Shown: one piece after another, positions 51,136-62,500 of the stretch
Layout of the letters: each line of letters starts with the position of its first letter
How positions within the stretch are numbered: the first letter of the stretch is position 1
DNA from: Lineus longissimus
Taxonomy: Eukaryota; Nemertea; Pilidiophora; Heteronemertea; Lineidae
Assembly (NCBI RefSeq): GCF_910592395.1
Contig: NC_088308.1
Coordinates: 5,967,001 to 6,031,000 of the forward strand
Reading direction: 5' to 3'
DNA: 64,000 nt
The notes under the pieces: generated by a model
What the model saw: the letters and a program-made list of their open reading frames with translations, nothing else
Databases searched by the model: none
Told to the model about the DNA's origin: nothing
Position numbers and translations under genes: made by a program

Positions 51136-52826
51136 TTAGTCAATGTTCTTATAGCACACCATGGCATCCACTTTATGAATACGAGTATTGAAGGATCGGA
51201 GACGCACTTCCTCTGAATTCTCAATGAAGTGAGCATTCGATTCGCCCCATTCCTCTGGAACTTCCAAGTCACGGTCCGTGTAAACTAGTACATCAAAGAC
51301 ACCTGAAACATGCAAGATATAAAATGAATTTTTACAAAACAAAGAGATCATAAGTAAATGTCAGGGTAGTCCTGTCAGCGTGCGCACACCAAAAAGGTTA
51401 GGTATTGTTTGAAACAGACAGGCAAAGACCGAGCCGGACGACCATCGTCCTCATGACTGGAATGATGACGACGACGACGATGATGATATACTCACAGACT
51501 TTGTCAAGTAATGGCAGGAAGGAGACGCTTGCTGTGATCTGACGAAGTACTGAACCAATTTCCTTGCGAATGTCTTTCTCCTCCTTTCCTGCACCAGCTT
51601 TGCTGTAAAAAAAGAGAAAATTACACACAGATTTCAATTTCAAAATGCAATAAGTACTAAGCTGGTAATTCTAAAACAGTAAACATCCGCCCATCCGACC
51701 ACCTCGACAGGCTGGAGTGCCTCCGACTGATGACAGTCATTGCACAACACAGATTATGGAGTCAGGACAGTGTGTTCTCCAACTTAACAGAACAAGTACT
51801 TGTTTTTCTTACCCAGTTTCCTTAGCAGTCTTGTCGCATTCAATGTTGAACTGCCACTTCTCCAAGGTCTCATTGGTCTCTTTACATTTGATCACCACCA
51901 CCAGTTTCTGGATGCACATATTCATCAACCAACCTGGAATTTACCAAGGACGGAATTTTATTTAAGCCAGGGTTTAGACTGCAGCATCATTCTCTCATCT
52001 ATACAATTTCTTTGAGTCTATAATCTAACCCCAACTTGGCTCTCAATTGGAATGGTGAAGTCCTGCAATTGTTGAATAATTTTGTCAGTCAGGAATGACC
52101 AGTTTAACATATTTTTCAATATGGACATCCGCATTGACAGAGGGGTCCTGATTTAGTAACAAAACCGTACCTTTGACTTGTGCAAGCAGTTCTTTGACAT
52201 AAGTGGTAACCTCATTATCTGTGGTGACAAGAAGGGACATGCCATATTGTGCCGTCCTTTGAAACTGTTCCGTTGGGTAGATCCCTCTCTGGTAGAGTAT
52301 ACTATTGATGCCATAGACTGAAGTAGAACGAATCAAACATGTCAAAGGATTGGTTTTAGTATTTTACAAGGGTTGATGTCTGACATCAACAGTTGCATAT
52401 GCACTGCATGCAGTTGGCAGTGGATTCGATTGGATTTGGACATCCATAAATTCAGAAGAAAAAGCGATATCTTGCAAACTATTGGGACCATAAAAATGGT
52501 TATAGTATCAAATTAAAGGGATTGAAACGCCTCATAAAATGAGTTTTCAGACCACGTAACAATCTGACCCTTGGCTTGCAAAAAGTCATGAATAATGTGT
52601 AAGGTTGGTTGTGTACATTTTTGACATTTCGTTCAAGTGCCATCAAGAAACATATTTTTACAGTCGCTTCTTAACGACTGACCAGTGATTATGGCACATT
52701 TCTTTGATCGTAAGATACTGGTCTTATATATGATATAATATTTGACTGCTTACAGAAGAATTCTGCCACTATTTCGGCAGATCCTTTGAGCGTAATCGCG
52801 TGCTGTTGTTGTGTTGCTGGCGGCAT
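51136..52826 (-). CDS. MAD2L1: spindle checkpoint protein MAD2A
   Basis: HORMA-domain protein that binds MAD1 and CDC20 and restrains the anaphase-promoting complex (family knowledge). Five exons in matching phase: 52,754-52,826; 52,171-52,317; 51,813-51,933; 51,496-51,602; 51,136-51,302. The product is 204 aa (human 205). Diagnostic blocks in order are ITLKGSAEIVAEFF, YGINSILYQRGIYP, LLVTTD, IQKLVVVIK, EKWQFNIECDKTAKE, IRKEIGSVLRQITASVSFLP, VFDVLVYTDRDLEVPE and the safety-belt C-terminus EEVRLRSFNTRIHKVDAMVCYK. The ATG at 52,826 is chosen because it leaves ten residues before ITLKG, about as in human; the frame stays open further upstream (ATG at 52,859), which would overlap the likely promoter. 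It is divergent from NDUFA6 across 123 bp. Confidence 0.96.
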
Positions 52827-52949
52827 GATTTCAAATGGAAGGGAGAAGAATGTATCCATGGCCCTGATTGGACAAAGATGAAACAACTAATTTGATTGGC
52901 TAACAGTCATTTTTGCATCATAGATGGCGCGGTAGTCTGACCTTGCAAA
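52827..52949. promoter_or_regulatory. bidirectional promoter of MAD2L1 and NDUFA6
   Basis: Only 123 bp separate the two divergent start codons. The interval contains a CCAAT-type motif in both orientations (TGATTGG at 52,863-52,869 and again at 52,893-52,899) and no TATA box. A GATGGCGCGG motif sits about 25 bp before the NDUFA6 ATG. Both transcripts must start within or overlap this interval, hence the inference of a shared promoter. Confidence 0.7.
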
Positions 52950-55538
52950 ATGGCTTCGAAAATTGTCCATCAAGGGGTAAAACAAGTAAAACCCATCTTA
53001 TCTACGACCAAGGATGAAGCAAGGCGACGCGTTCTGAACTTATATAAAGCTTGGTATCGACAGGTCCCATACATAGGTAAAATTGCATTGCGATAAAATG
53101 ATGTAAAGTGGGTTGTCCTGAATTGGATTTTTACTTGGCTTCTTGGTCAGTGTACATTTTGTACGGTATCTGCCCATTTCGCCTTAACCTTATTCGCCTT
53201 ATCCAATTTTGCCTTCTCCCATTTAGCCTTCTCCTAACTTGCCTTTTCTCAATTCGCCTTCTACGATTTCGCCATCGTCTTATCTCGCCTTTGTTCCAAT
53301 TGGCCTTCTTCCTAACTCGCCTTCCTCTCATCTTGCCTCATCCTTGTTTGCCTTTTCTTATTTCGCCTTTGTCCTATTCTGCCTTGGTTCCATCCTGCCT
53401 TATCTCATCTTGCCTTTTCCTGATTGACCTTTGTGTCAATTCGCCTTCTTCCCATTTTGCCTTCTCCCGTTTCGCCATATCTCACCTCGCCTTTTATCAA
53501 TCCCCCTTCGTTAAGCAAGGGGTCTATTATTTGCAGGGGGGGGGGGGGGGCAGTGTTTTGAGTAGTTTAATGATTCTGTTCAAAAAAACTTTGGTACTTA
53601 TATTATCTCATGCTAAGTTATAGCATTGCTGTGAATGAAGAACATCAAACGTACCAAAACCATCTAAAGGGAACACTGCGTGTGACGTTCTTGAGAGCTA
53701 ACTCGTTCTGTGAGAAGGCCTCATAATTCCCCAATGATCAAAGGAATACATCTTCCAGATTGCTGGATTTGAATAGGCCTATTGACCATAGTCCATAATA
53801 AAGAACTTCAGAAGCACTCACACTTTGAATGATCAATAAAATACTTAGCACCCCCATCCCTCCTATATAGTACCAGGTCACAAGTCTTACTCATCAAAGA
53901 ATGCCAAAACACTATGCCAAAATATTTCCATGAAAGACTTGGAAAACTCTAAGATTTGACAAACATGGGTAAAGATACTAAGTTGGTTTTGGAGATACAT
54001 GTAAGCTTACATGTAGATGGTTCAGAAGTTATGAAGATTTGAAAATATTGGTAATTAAGCAACAGCCTTGGGTAGGGTACCAAAACATAATTCGTGGAAA
54101 CACTCTTATATGAAAGACTGGCCCCACAAACATGGGTAAAAGAGACAAAAGTCTTTTGTAATATGGTATGTAATGTAATATGACTATAATGGCTGAGAAG
54201 TTATCTACACTTGTAATTTTGGCAATGTCCACCGGGTTTTGGTTGGGGGTACCCCCGAATGGACCCTAGAAGCCCTTCAACACTGTTGAAGACATTTTCA
54301 TATGAAAGATTGACTCAACAAACATGGGTAAAGACACCAAGTTTGTTGCAAAGTAGGAAGAAGGCGAAATGGGAAGAAGGCGAAATAATACAAAGGCGGG
54401 GCGGGTAAAGGCGAGATAGGATGAAGGCGAATTAGGACAAAGGTAAATTAGGACAAGGTGAAATAGGAGAAGGCAGATTAAGACAATGGCAAACTGAGAC
54501 GAAGGCAAGAATGGATAAGGCAACTTGTGATAAGGCAAGATAAAACAGAGGCAAAATAGCATAAGGCGAAAAATGAAAAGGCGAAAAAAGACAAAGGCGA
54601 GATAGAATAAGGCGGATTGGGAAGAGGCAAAATTGGAAAAGGCGAAATAGGAGAAGGCGAAATGTATATTTTTTAAAGGCAAAATGGGAAAAGGCGAAAA
54701 AAGACAAGGCGAAATGGGCATGAACCTTTTGTACATGTCCCGGGTGCACACGTTTGTCGGATCAAGCCAATCAATGTTTTGGCGTGGGAGGGATGGTATC
54801 ATGGTACATAAAACATTGTCCCATGATTGATCACTTTTACTTATAGCTAGATTACGATAACCATGGTAACTTGTACAATATTTTTAAAGTTGATAATGGT
54901 GGAGAACCTGCTATAGTGCTAGTGTTACGCCATAGCCCTGAGTAGGTAAGACAAGAGTAAGACTGTTTGTGTACAACCTCTTTTTCTGCTTCCAGTCAAA
55001 GATTATGATGTACCCATCACAGTTCCTCAGTGCAGAGACCAGTTACGAGAGCTATTTATAAAGAATAAGAATGTCACAGATATACGAGTGATTGATAGAC
55101 TAGTGATCCAGGTAAGTAGTAGTGTCGAAGGTGTCAGAAAGATTTGAAGAATCTTATTATGGCACGTTTGGAATTTCCACTAATGAGATCTCAAAAAGTG
55201 TTTGAATACATTGCAACTATTTTTGAAAGCTTTGTTAGATTGCAATGGATGTGACAGACTGCATTAATCCCCAGATGATTTATATCCTTCGCACAGAAAT
55301 ACATATCTCGACCATCAAAAAATGACTCGGTTCACTCGGGTTCAAAACTCGGGCGAGAGTTAGGATTTCATGAATCATGCAACAGTAACACATTCATCTT
55401 CTCTTTCAGGGCCAAATGGATTTGGTAGAAACAGCACAGATATGGAAACAAAAGACCCATGTAATGAAATTTTTCGGAGACACCGTCAACAAGAAGCCTG
55501 CAGATTTTTTGTCCAAATTCTATGATGGACATGAATAG
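52950..55538 (+). CDS. NDUFA6: complex I subunit NDUFA6 (LYRM6, B14)
   Basis: LYR-family accessory subunit of mitochondrial NADH:ubiquinone oxidoreductase, binding acyl carrier protein at the matrix arm (family knowledge). Three exons in matching phase: 52,950-53,076; 54,996-55,111; 55,410-55,538. The product is 123 aa (human 128). The LYR motif appears as NLYKAWYRQVP (about 31-41; the human protein has LYRAWYREVP), preceded by DEARRRV. VTDIRVIDRLVIQG and the C-terminal KQKTHVMKFF and DFLSKFYDGHE match the family end to end. No classical targeting peptide is evident, as usual for this subunit. Intron 1 (1.9 kb) contains the inverted minisatellites. A plus-strand AATAAA at 56,379-56,384 is a possible poly(A) signal. 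It is the only confident plus-strand gene in the window. Confidence 0.96.
53160..53505. repeat. degenerate CGCCTT minisatellite, left arm
   Basis: About 20 irregular units of 14-18 bp built on (T/C)CGCCTT followed by a pyrimidine-rich spacer such as CTCCCATT. It is in NDUFA6 intron 1. The same motif recurs in reverse complement at 54,357-54,716. The array leaves a long pseudo-coding frame on the plus strand, which is an artefact of repetition. Confidence 0.85.
53900..54345. repeat. degenerate tandem repeat of about 175 bp
   Basis: Two and a half diverged units share CC(A/T)(T/A)ATGAAAGA(C/T)T, then ACAAACATGGGTAAAGA, then a GAAGTTAT-AA-ATTTG stretch, at about 53,930, 54,110 and 54,300. The block lies between the two minisatellite arms in NDUFA6 intron 1. 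Confidence 0.6.
54357..54716. repeat. degenerate AAGGCGAAAT minisatellite, right (inverted) arm
   Basis: About 22 units of 14-18 bp built on GAAGGCGAAATAGGA and close variants. This is the reverse complement of the unit at 53,160-53,505. It is in NDUFA6 intron 1. The minus-strand open frame it creates is an artefact of the repeat. Confidence 0.85.
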
Positions 55539-56538
55539 AGGGACTATCTGTAGTTAAAGATAATTGAGACTTTGATAGACATTTGCTTTGTTATTGTTTG
55601 ATAGGTAACTTGTCGCAAGTCCCACCCTGGATTGAAACACCAAAGCCATTTCTATGATACTAAGCACAGGCAATGGACTGATTCATAGAAACAATTGGAT
55701 TATCGACCAAGCTTTTCAGATAACTAAAATACAAAGGAGAAATACCTGTGAAAACCCAGTTCCGTTGCAGTTATTCTGTTCATGTACTGGGGTATGTTAT
55801 GTATTCAGTACATGCCTTGATCTATTCACATGTGGACGTTTACGGAGCATCTTAAAATAGGGTCAAATCCAAGAAGATAAACATTTTTTGTACAGTCAAC
55901 ATCCAAAGCCAGTCTTTTCAAAATGTTTTTTTATGGATGTGATGACCCATTTGTAAACCTGTAGAAACGGATGGAAGTATCAAAAGTGACACTACAGCTT
56001 TCTCTATTTTAGTCTTTTAAGGGGAGGAGGATGTTTAACATTTCATGGTGTCTGAAACATTTCGTCTTTTTGGCCTTCAGCCTATTTTGAGATGCTCCCT
56101 CATTTTGCCCATGTTCGCTCTGCCTCATGGACACATACATTGACAAGTCTTCATCTGATGTTGAAACCTGATTCAATTGACAATCACAAACTGTCACTTG
56201 GAATACTCTTTTAGAAACTGGCACTAAAACTACATGACTTTGATTTTAAATTTAATCAACAATGCTAAATATTTACAGTTAAATGCGAAATGTGGTCCTA
56301 ACTTGAAAGCCTTGTCAATCTTGTTTTTAGGTATGTAGTTCCTGAAAAAAAAATAGTGTGAAAGTGACAAGTATTGTAAATAAATAATATTAGTTATCAT
56401 AACAATTAATTAGTCTTAGAATTCAACAGCTCTTCAACAAGAATTGCATGGTACTGCTCAAAATTACTTGTGTGTGCAAATAATTGAGCAACTAACACCC
56501 ACAGATTGACTCCAGGCTGTTATTGAAATCACTTCAAG
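55539..56538. other. convergent 3' ends of NDUFA6 and TELO2
   Basis: About 1 kb between two stop codons facing each other. It should hold both 3' UTRs. Candidate signals are AATAAA on plus (56,379-56,384) and ATTAAA on minus (about 56,245-56,252). If the plus signal is used, the two transcripts would overlap tail-to-tail if TELO2 runs to the minus signal. No other gene is seen. Confidence 0.4.
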
Positions 56539-59500
56539 CTATCGACCAGTATCTACCTGTTTTAATGTATTTTCTAGCAGCACCAAAGCCTGGATTGCCA
56601 TCTCTTTACTTTCGTTATCCGCATCTTGGTGGATGATGTCTGGAATTGCACACAGGAAAAACTCAGACTCAAAGGACCAACAGAGTTCTCAAGGACGTTA
56701 TTACCAAGTGATCTGTGCCAAGTTATGTTCCTCGCTACAATATTCATTTTCATCATCATATTGCACATAAAATCAAAAACCTCCAAATCTGACCAAATGA
56801 TGACGATCCTGACTTGACCTGAGTGAGCCCTCCGTTCAACAATCATATTGTGTAGATCGATGCATTCTGTTGGTTGCTTTCACGGCTGTTAGCTGACCAT
56901 CAGATTGTTCAATAGGAAGGAGGAATTATTCAATCTAATAACTGTCTTACCTTCCAACCATGACTTTGCCTCCATTACTTCTGCTTGAAGGTCAGTCATC
57001 AGTGTGAAACCAGGGGTCGCCAGGATCAACATCGACAGGGCGAATAAGATGCCACGTCTCACAGACCTGAAACCAAGAGTTTATACCCAAGTTAACCCTG
57101 TACAATGGATATACACTAATGATATAAAGTCTCACTGAAGTACCTTTCCAAGACTAATGTGGTTTTTTTAGTCTTAATGATGGCACAAACTCTGAGGAGT
57201 TAGGATTTTTGGTAAACTTTTTAAGTAAAAATTTGGTTATTTTGGACTTTCAGTAGATTTTTCCATGGTCATTTGGTACCATATTTGATCAGAAGTTAAA
57301 GCATGCAGCCTGTACATCAATGTATGCTTATGCTTTCCATTTCAAATGGATTGTAAAGTGATGACACCCACTGTCATGCTCACCTATCAGGATGATATCT
57401 GAGGGCCCAGAGGAACTCCAAAAGTGCACCTGCCATTTTTGGGACGATCTGAAAAAAAGAGACGAGAAGAAACATCAATAACTGCACCAAAATAGAACTT
57501 CTCAGTGACACTGGGCCTGTATTGTGGAGTGCTAGAAACTGTGGTGACATTGATGTCTTGGGGAAAAATTGGAAGTGATTTTACTCACTACAACAGCAAA
57601 CTTACCGGAGCATGTAATGCAGCATACATGATCACACCAAGCGTGTACAGTAGACGACTCAGGACAACACAATCATCACCCAGGAGGTCAAAAGATACAT
57701 CACATCTTAAAGAAAGAATCCAGTTTGTTAAAACACAACTAGATATACATAGGGACACTATCCCTGGAACGAATCTGATCCACAGGTTTGTCCTTACTAT
57801 TGCCAGAACTTGAATACATTGGGCGAAAATCTCCAGAAAATTAGCTTTTTAAACTATCTGTTTCAAAATTAATGCAATCCATGCTGTTCCAACAAGATTT
57901 CCTCACTCGAATGATTTGGTCATAGACTTTCTATTTCTGTGCTGCTGCCCTTTCTGTCTCATATCTGCTTGTGTGTGAATTCATCGGATGTTTATAAAAC
58001 AAATGACATACCGATTACAAACGTCCCTGGTGGTAGCAGGTATGTTGTAACGAAGCCCAACAGTACTCCACTGACTCAAATAGTAAAATCTTACCTGTCA
58101 AAGTTTTTCATGAGAGGAAAGAAGAAGTGCCCAGCAACAGGAGCAAATTTATTCTCCACTGCCTCTGGTCCTTTAACCCGTCCACTTGCAAATCGTCGGG
58201 TTTTACTCTCGATCCTTTTCTGAACCACAGCCCTCCAATCTGATCCTTCCTCCTCCGTTTCTATCACAGGTTGAACAACTTGAACTAGTGGCTCTTCTTT
58301 CTTTGACTCAGTTCTTGGCTGGGAGAGTTCCTTAGCAGCAGCAGCAAGGACCTGGAGGTAAAAGACGGCATCTGAACAACAATGTCTTAGGCAATGAAGA
58401 AGCAGACCTTTTATAAATACCTGAAGATGGCGTGGTGAGTTGTGTACCTCCGCAAGGCCTTTGACACAAAGCCAAGTTTTATTGTCATTTAGCTCATTGT
58501 GTGTGCTTGGCTATTCATCACATCAACAGATCAAAGAATTCGACACAGTCACTGAAAGGTAAGGTATCTGCTTTAAAGTTGTTTCAAGGTTACCTCAAGA
58601 ATATCCAGTCTCTGTCGGATGTTATAATTTCTCTCGAAGAACTCATTAGTGAGATAAGGGGCAACCTGAAACAGTGAGAACATTATTAGGAGGAGATTAT
58701 CACGTACAATGTTCGCTTCATTTTTGGACATAAGAGTATCGGCACCCCAATAGAAGGCGCTGATTTTCACTTTGATACTGGGATGTGTCAAAACTGTCAT
58801 GTCTCTGTCACGACAATGGAATACCCTCGTGTCAGACAGTGCCACGTGACAGTGTCACGTGACAGCGCCACGTGACAGTGCCACGTGACAACTGCTGGTA
58901 TCCTTTTGCCACAGGCAGCCAGTTGCCAATATCAACAAGGTTTGTCATACCTTCCAAACAACATCCGAATGATATTGTGGCAATGCTGCATTTCACAATT
59001 TGTTTGTTTGAAAATAGAATATGTCCTCATTTGTCATGAAGTAGTCCGAACGCTTGCAGCATAGTTGAGGATGATAGTTGTATAAGTTAAGAGTAGCATC
59101 TCTTCCCTACATATGTTTTCTCTCCTTCTGTTACTTTAAGTCTTTGGTAAGGTTTTGGTTTTTGGAACACAACATGCTTGTCAAGGCTACCAACCTTTAC
59201 TGGACATTTCACAGCTAGCGCCACCATAGCACCATGATGAAGTAGGAGGAAACCGACAGTGTTGAACTTGTCCTCGAGATGGAGGAGAATTTTGGTGAAT
59301 TCGACAGAGATTTCTGGTAAACTAGGTAAATCTTGTCTGATGAGTTTCTCTGCTGTTTTCAGACTTATCTCCATCTTGTCCGGGTCTTCGGATGATATCA
59401 GACCTAAAAGGTTGAAGTTTTTGTAACATACAGTCATGCCACAAGTAGATGCTGATATAACCACAGTTGTATTGCAGGGGATTTCACCTCTACTCTTAAT

Positions 59501-62500
59501 ATTATACAAACCACTACCACTTCATCATACTCGTCAAACACGTCTTCACATGTTTTCCTTCAATATTCTCATTCATAGATCCTACTACAGATGATCTGCT
59601 AAGCAGAGTCTCAATCCACCTCCTTCTCATCCAACTGGCTGAAACAGTTGGCGTGCCCCAATCATTTATCACTGCCATTGGCCATCTCACAAGATCCTAC
59701 GACTCTAGATTTGGACTAACTCAGGAGAGCTGAACTGATATAAATTCCTCCACTCAGCAGAACGGGATGACAAGTACTTCTTCCTTAGACAATATGAAAA
59801 CCAGCTGTATGTAAAAGAACTACGTGTATATACCTTCCATACAATCCCGGAGATACCTTGGCTCCTTGACCTTGAGCTGTGGAGTGTCATTCGACATGTC
59901 ATATGGCACCAAATCATCATCACTGTCCAAATCCGAGTCGACGTCTCCAGGGGAGGGGGCTGTTTCTTTCTCAACATGGCTGGTTGATGTGGGGGTGTCA
60001 ACAGTATTAGTTGATATCGACAACCTAGGAAGCAAGTGGGGACAAATCTAAACATTGTCTACATGTAATCAGGCACAGCACAAAAAATTTAAGATTATAT
60101 AGATTCGAATTGTCACTGCACCATTACTTTGAGCAATTCAACCATACCATCATGGTACTCACTCAGCAAAATCTTCTTCCAGTTCCTCTGTTGGTGGGAC
60201 AAGAAGCTTTAGCATTGATTTGGATTCAGCATCCTCAGCATACTGAAAGAACAAATCTACACATTGATTCATTTGTTTATAAGGACAGCAACAAATAGTC
60301 TTCTAGGTGTTCGGTAGGATCTGGTCCTTAGCTTGAATCAGAAGACACTCTCATGCCTACTGACTATGGCGGAGTGGTAAAATTCTGTTAATCATGCGAG
60401 GACAGAGAGAAGACACTGATTCGGATGTCAGCCACCAATCAGCACATGGACATTTCACTGGGTACAGAAGCGATATGCAGGAGATGAAGATGTCTGGTAC
60501 TTGAGACGCACAGCGATTGTCGAAGTGTGGCATCTAGGACTGAGCATAGACACTGAATCTCATCAGTTACCACAGCATCAAGGGAAGCCGTCAACCAGCT
60601 TTTGGAGACAGGACAGCCTTGATCGTTTACCTCAAACTCCAGTTTATGTCCACTAAGGTCGATGGTTTTAGTCAGACATTCGGCAACTATCATTCCTAAT
60701 CGCCTCGTCTTTGGTGTAGTGTTGTCGAGATGACACTGGACTCCTGACATCATCAAAGACATCAGATCTGAAAATACATACCGCCAAATTGTTAAATTGC
60801 AGAAAATGGTTGACTGCAAGCTTGTTGGATTCACAAAAGACACTTGCTAACATGCCTAAACCAAGTTGTGGCAAAACAGGCAAGAGTACTTCATTCAGTG
60901 ACTAACATGTAAGTGCACACTATGCCAGGAGCTTTTTTATGAGACGAGAGTCAAATTGTTCCAACTCATACCTTCTTTGTTTTCCTGTATCTCTGTTTGT
61001 GAGATAAATGCTAAGCACACGAGGATAGCTCGGCTGATGTATGCGTGCTGTTCATAGGAAGTATGCTTGAGGGCGCTGGTATCGCCCCACACTTCTAGTA
61101 GGATTTTTAGTACCTAGAAACATAAGGTGTTGAAAGTTGTCAAGTCTATCATTGCAATATATTTCTGCAGTGTAGTTTTAGTATGTCATGACCAACAGTG
61201 ACCCAGAAAAGGACGACTTAGACTGGTTGACCACACTGTCATGGCATCCGTCTTGGCCTAAAGAACAGGCTCTGATACTACAAGACGGTAATGTCCCAGA
61301 AACTACTTACCTTCATCAACAGTGGTCTCCTAAGCATTGAACCAGTCAAGTAGCCAATGATGTTTTGAAGGACTACATCCTAAAAGAGATGATTGAAAAT
61401 GTAATTATCAGCCACAGATTGAAAAAATAGTATGATATCTAAAACACAAGCCCAAGCTACAGTTCCAAGAAGAAGGCACTCATCAGCTCTTAAATATAAG
61501 CAGCAGGTCCCACCATGAATGTATGATACACCAACATGAATTGAGCATCCAAGAGTCTAATATTGAGCACAATGACTGAAAACTGAGCAAAACTGGAACT
61601 AGGGAGCCCTGAAACGGATCAAGCCCAATGCCATACCTGTTCAAAATGTCTGTGAAGAAGAAGTTTCTTTGTCACAATGAATTCAATGTGTTTGTTTTGG
61701 AGAATGGAATCGCCCAAGAGCCTTGACACGGAGCCATGCCATGATGATCGCTTGAATACCGGAACGATAGTGCTCTCCACACAGCGGTCAGGAACTTTGG
61801 TGACAAGACGCTCACAGATTCGACACCAAGTGAAGTTGTTCTTTGTCAGGAGACAGAATTGGGGAAGTAAAGTGGTCCACAACAGATCTAAAAAAAATTA
61901 AATTTTGAGGTTAGCTTGGATGTCTTCAGATTTAGACAACATGTCTTACTCATAGAGACACCGCTGTAGATGAAATGCACGACATTGGAAAACTCAGCCA
62001 ATTCCACCAGAGAGTGCACGTGCCCCGACAGCCATCTTCCAAAACATCATGCATTTGATCTATAGAATACCATTAATTACCTGAGAATCCAGACAAACAG
62101 AGTCTTCCAAAACATCATGCATTTGATCTATAGAATACCATTAATTACCTAAGAATCCAGACAAACAGAGTCTTCCAAAACATCATGCATTTGATCTATA
62201 GAATACCATTAATTACCTGAGAATCCAGACAAACAGAGTCTTCCAAAACATCATGCATTTGATCTATAGAATACCATTAATTACCTGAGAATCCAGACAA
62301 ACAGAGTCTTCCAAAACATCATGCATTTGATCTATAGAATACCATTAATTACCTGAGAATCCAGACAAACAGAGTCTCCCAAACAGCTGACTCAGAAACT
62401 GCAAAGAACAATCCTTCCTGCTCTCCAGATTAGAATGCACATGCTTTAGAGTAATCAGGAGATCCTCAGCAACAAGCCGAATGTAGTTCTTTGGCAAGAA

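Noticed and set aside
53108-53623. 171-codon plus-strand open frame, hydrophobic, Leu/Phe/Ser/Pro-rich
   Set aside because: It is the translation of the CGCCTT minisatellite inside NDUFA6 intron 1; the membrane-like look comes from the pyrimidine-rich repeat.
54266-54802. 178-codon minus-strand open frame
   Set aside because: Translation of the inverted copy of the same minisatellite; no other coding evidence.
60439-60630. Continuation of the frame beyond TELO2 exon 7
   Set aside because: A donor after LEFE at 60,630 and the in-phase next exon (YAEDAES) match the family; the continuation does not.
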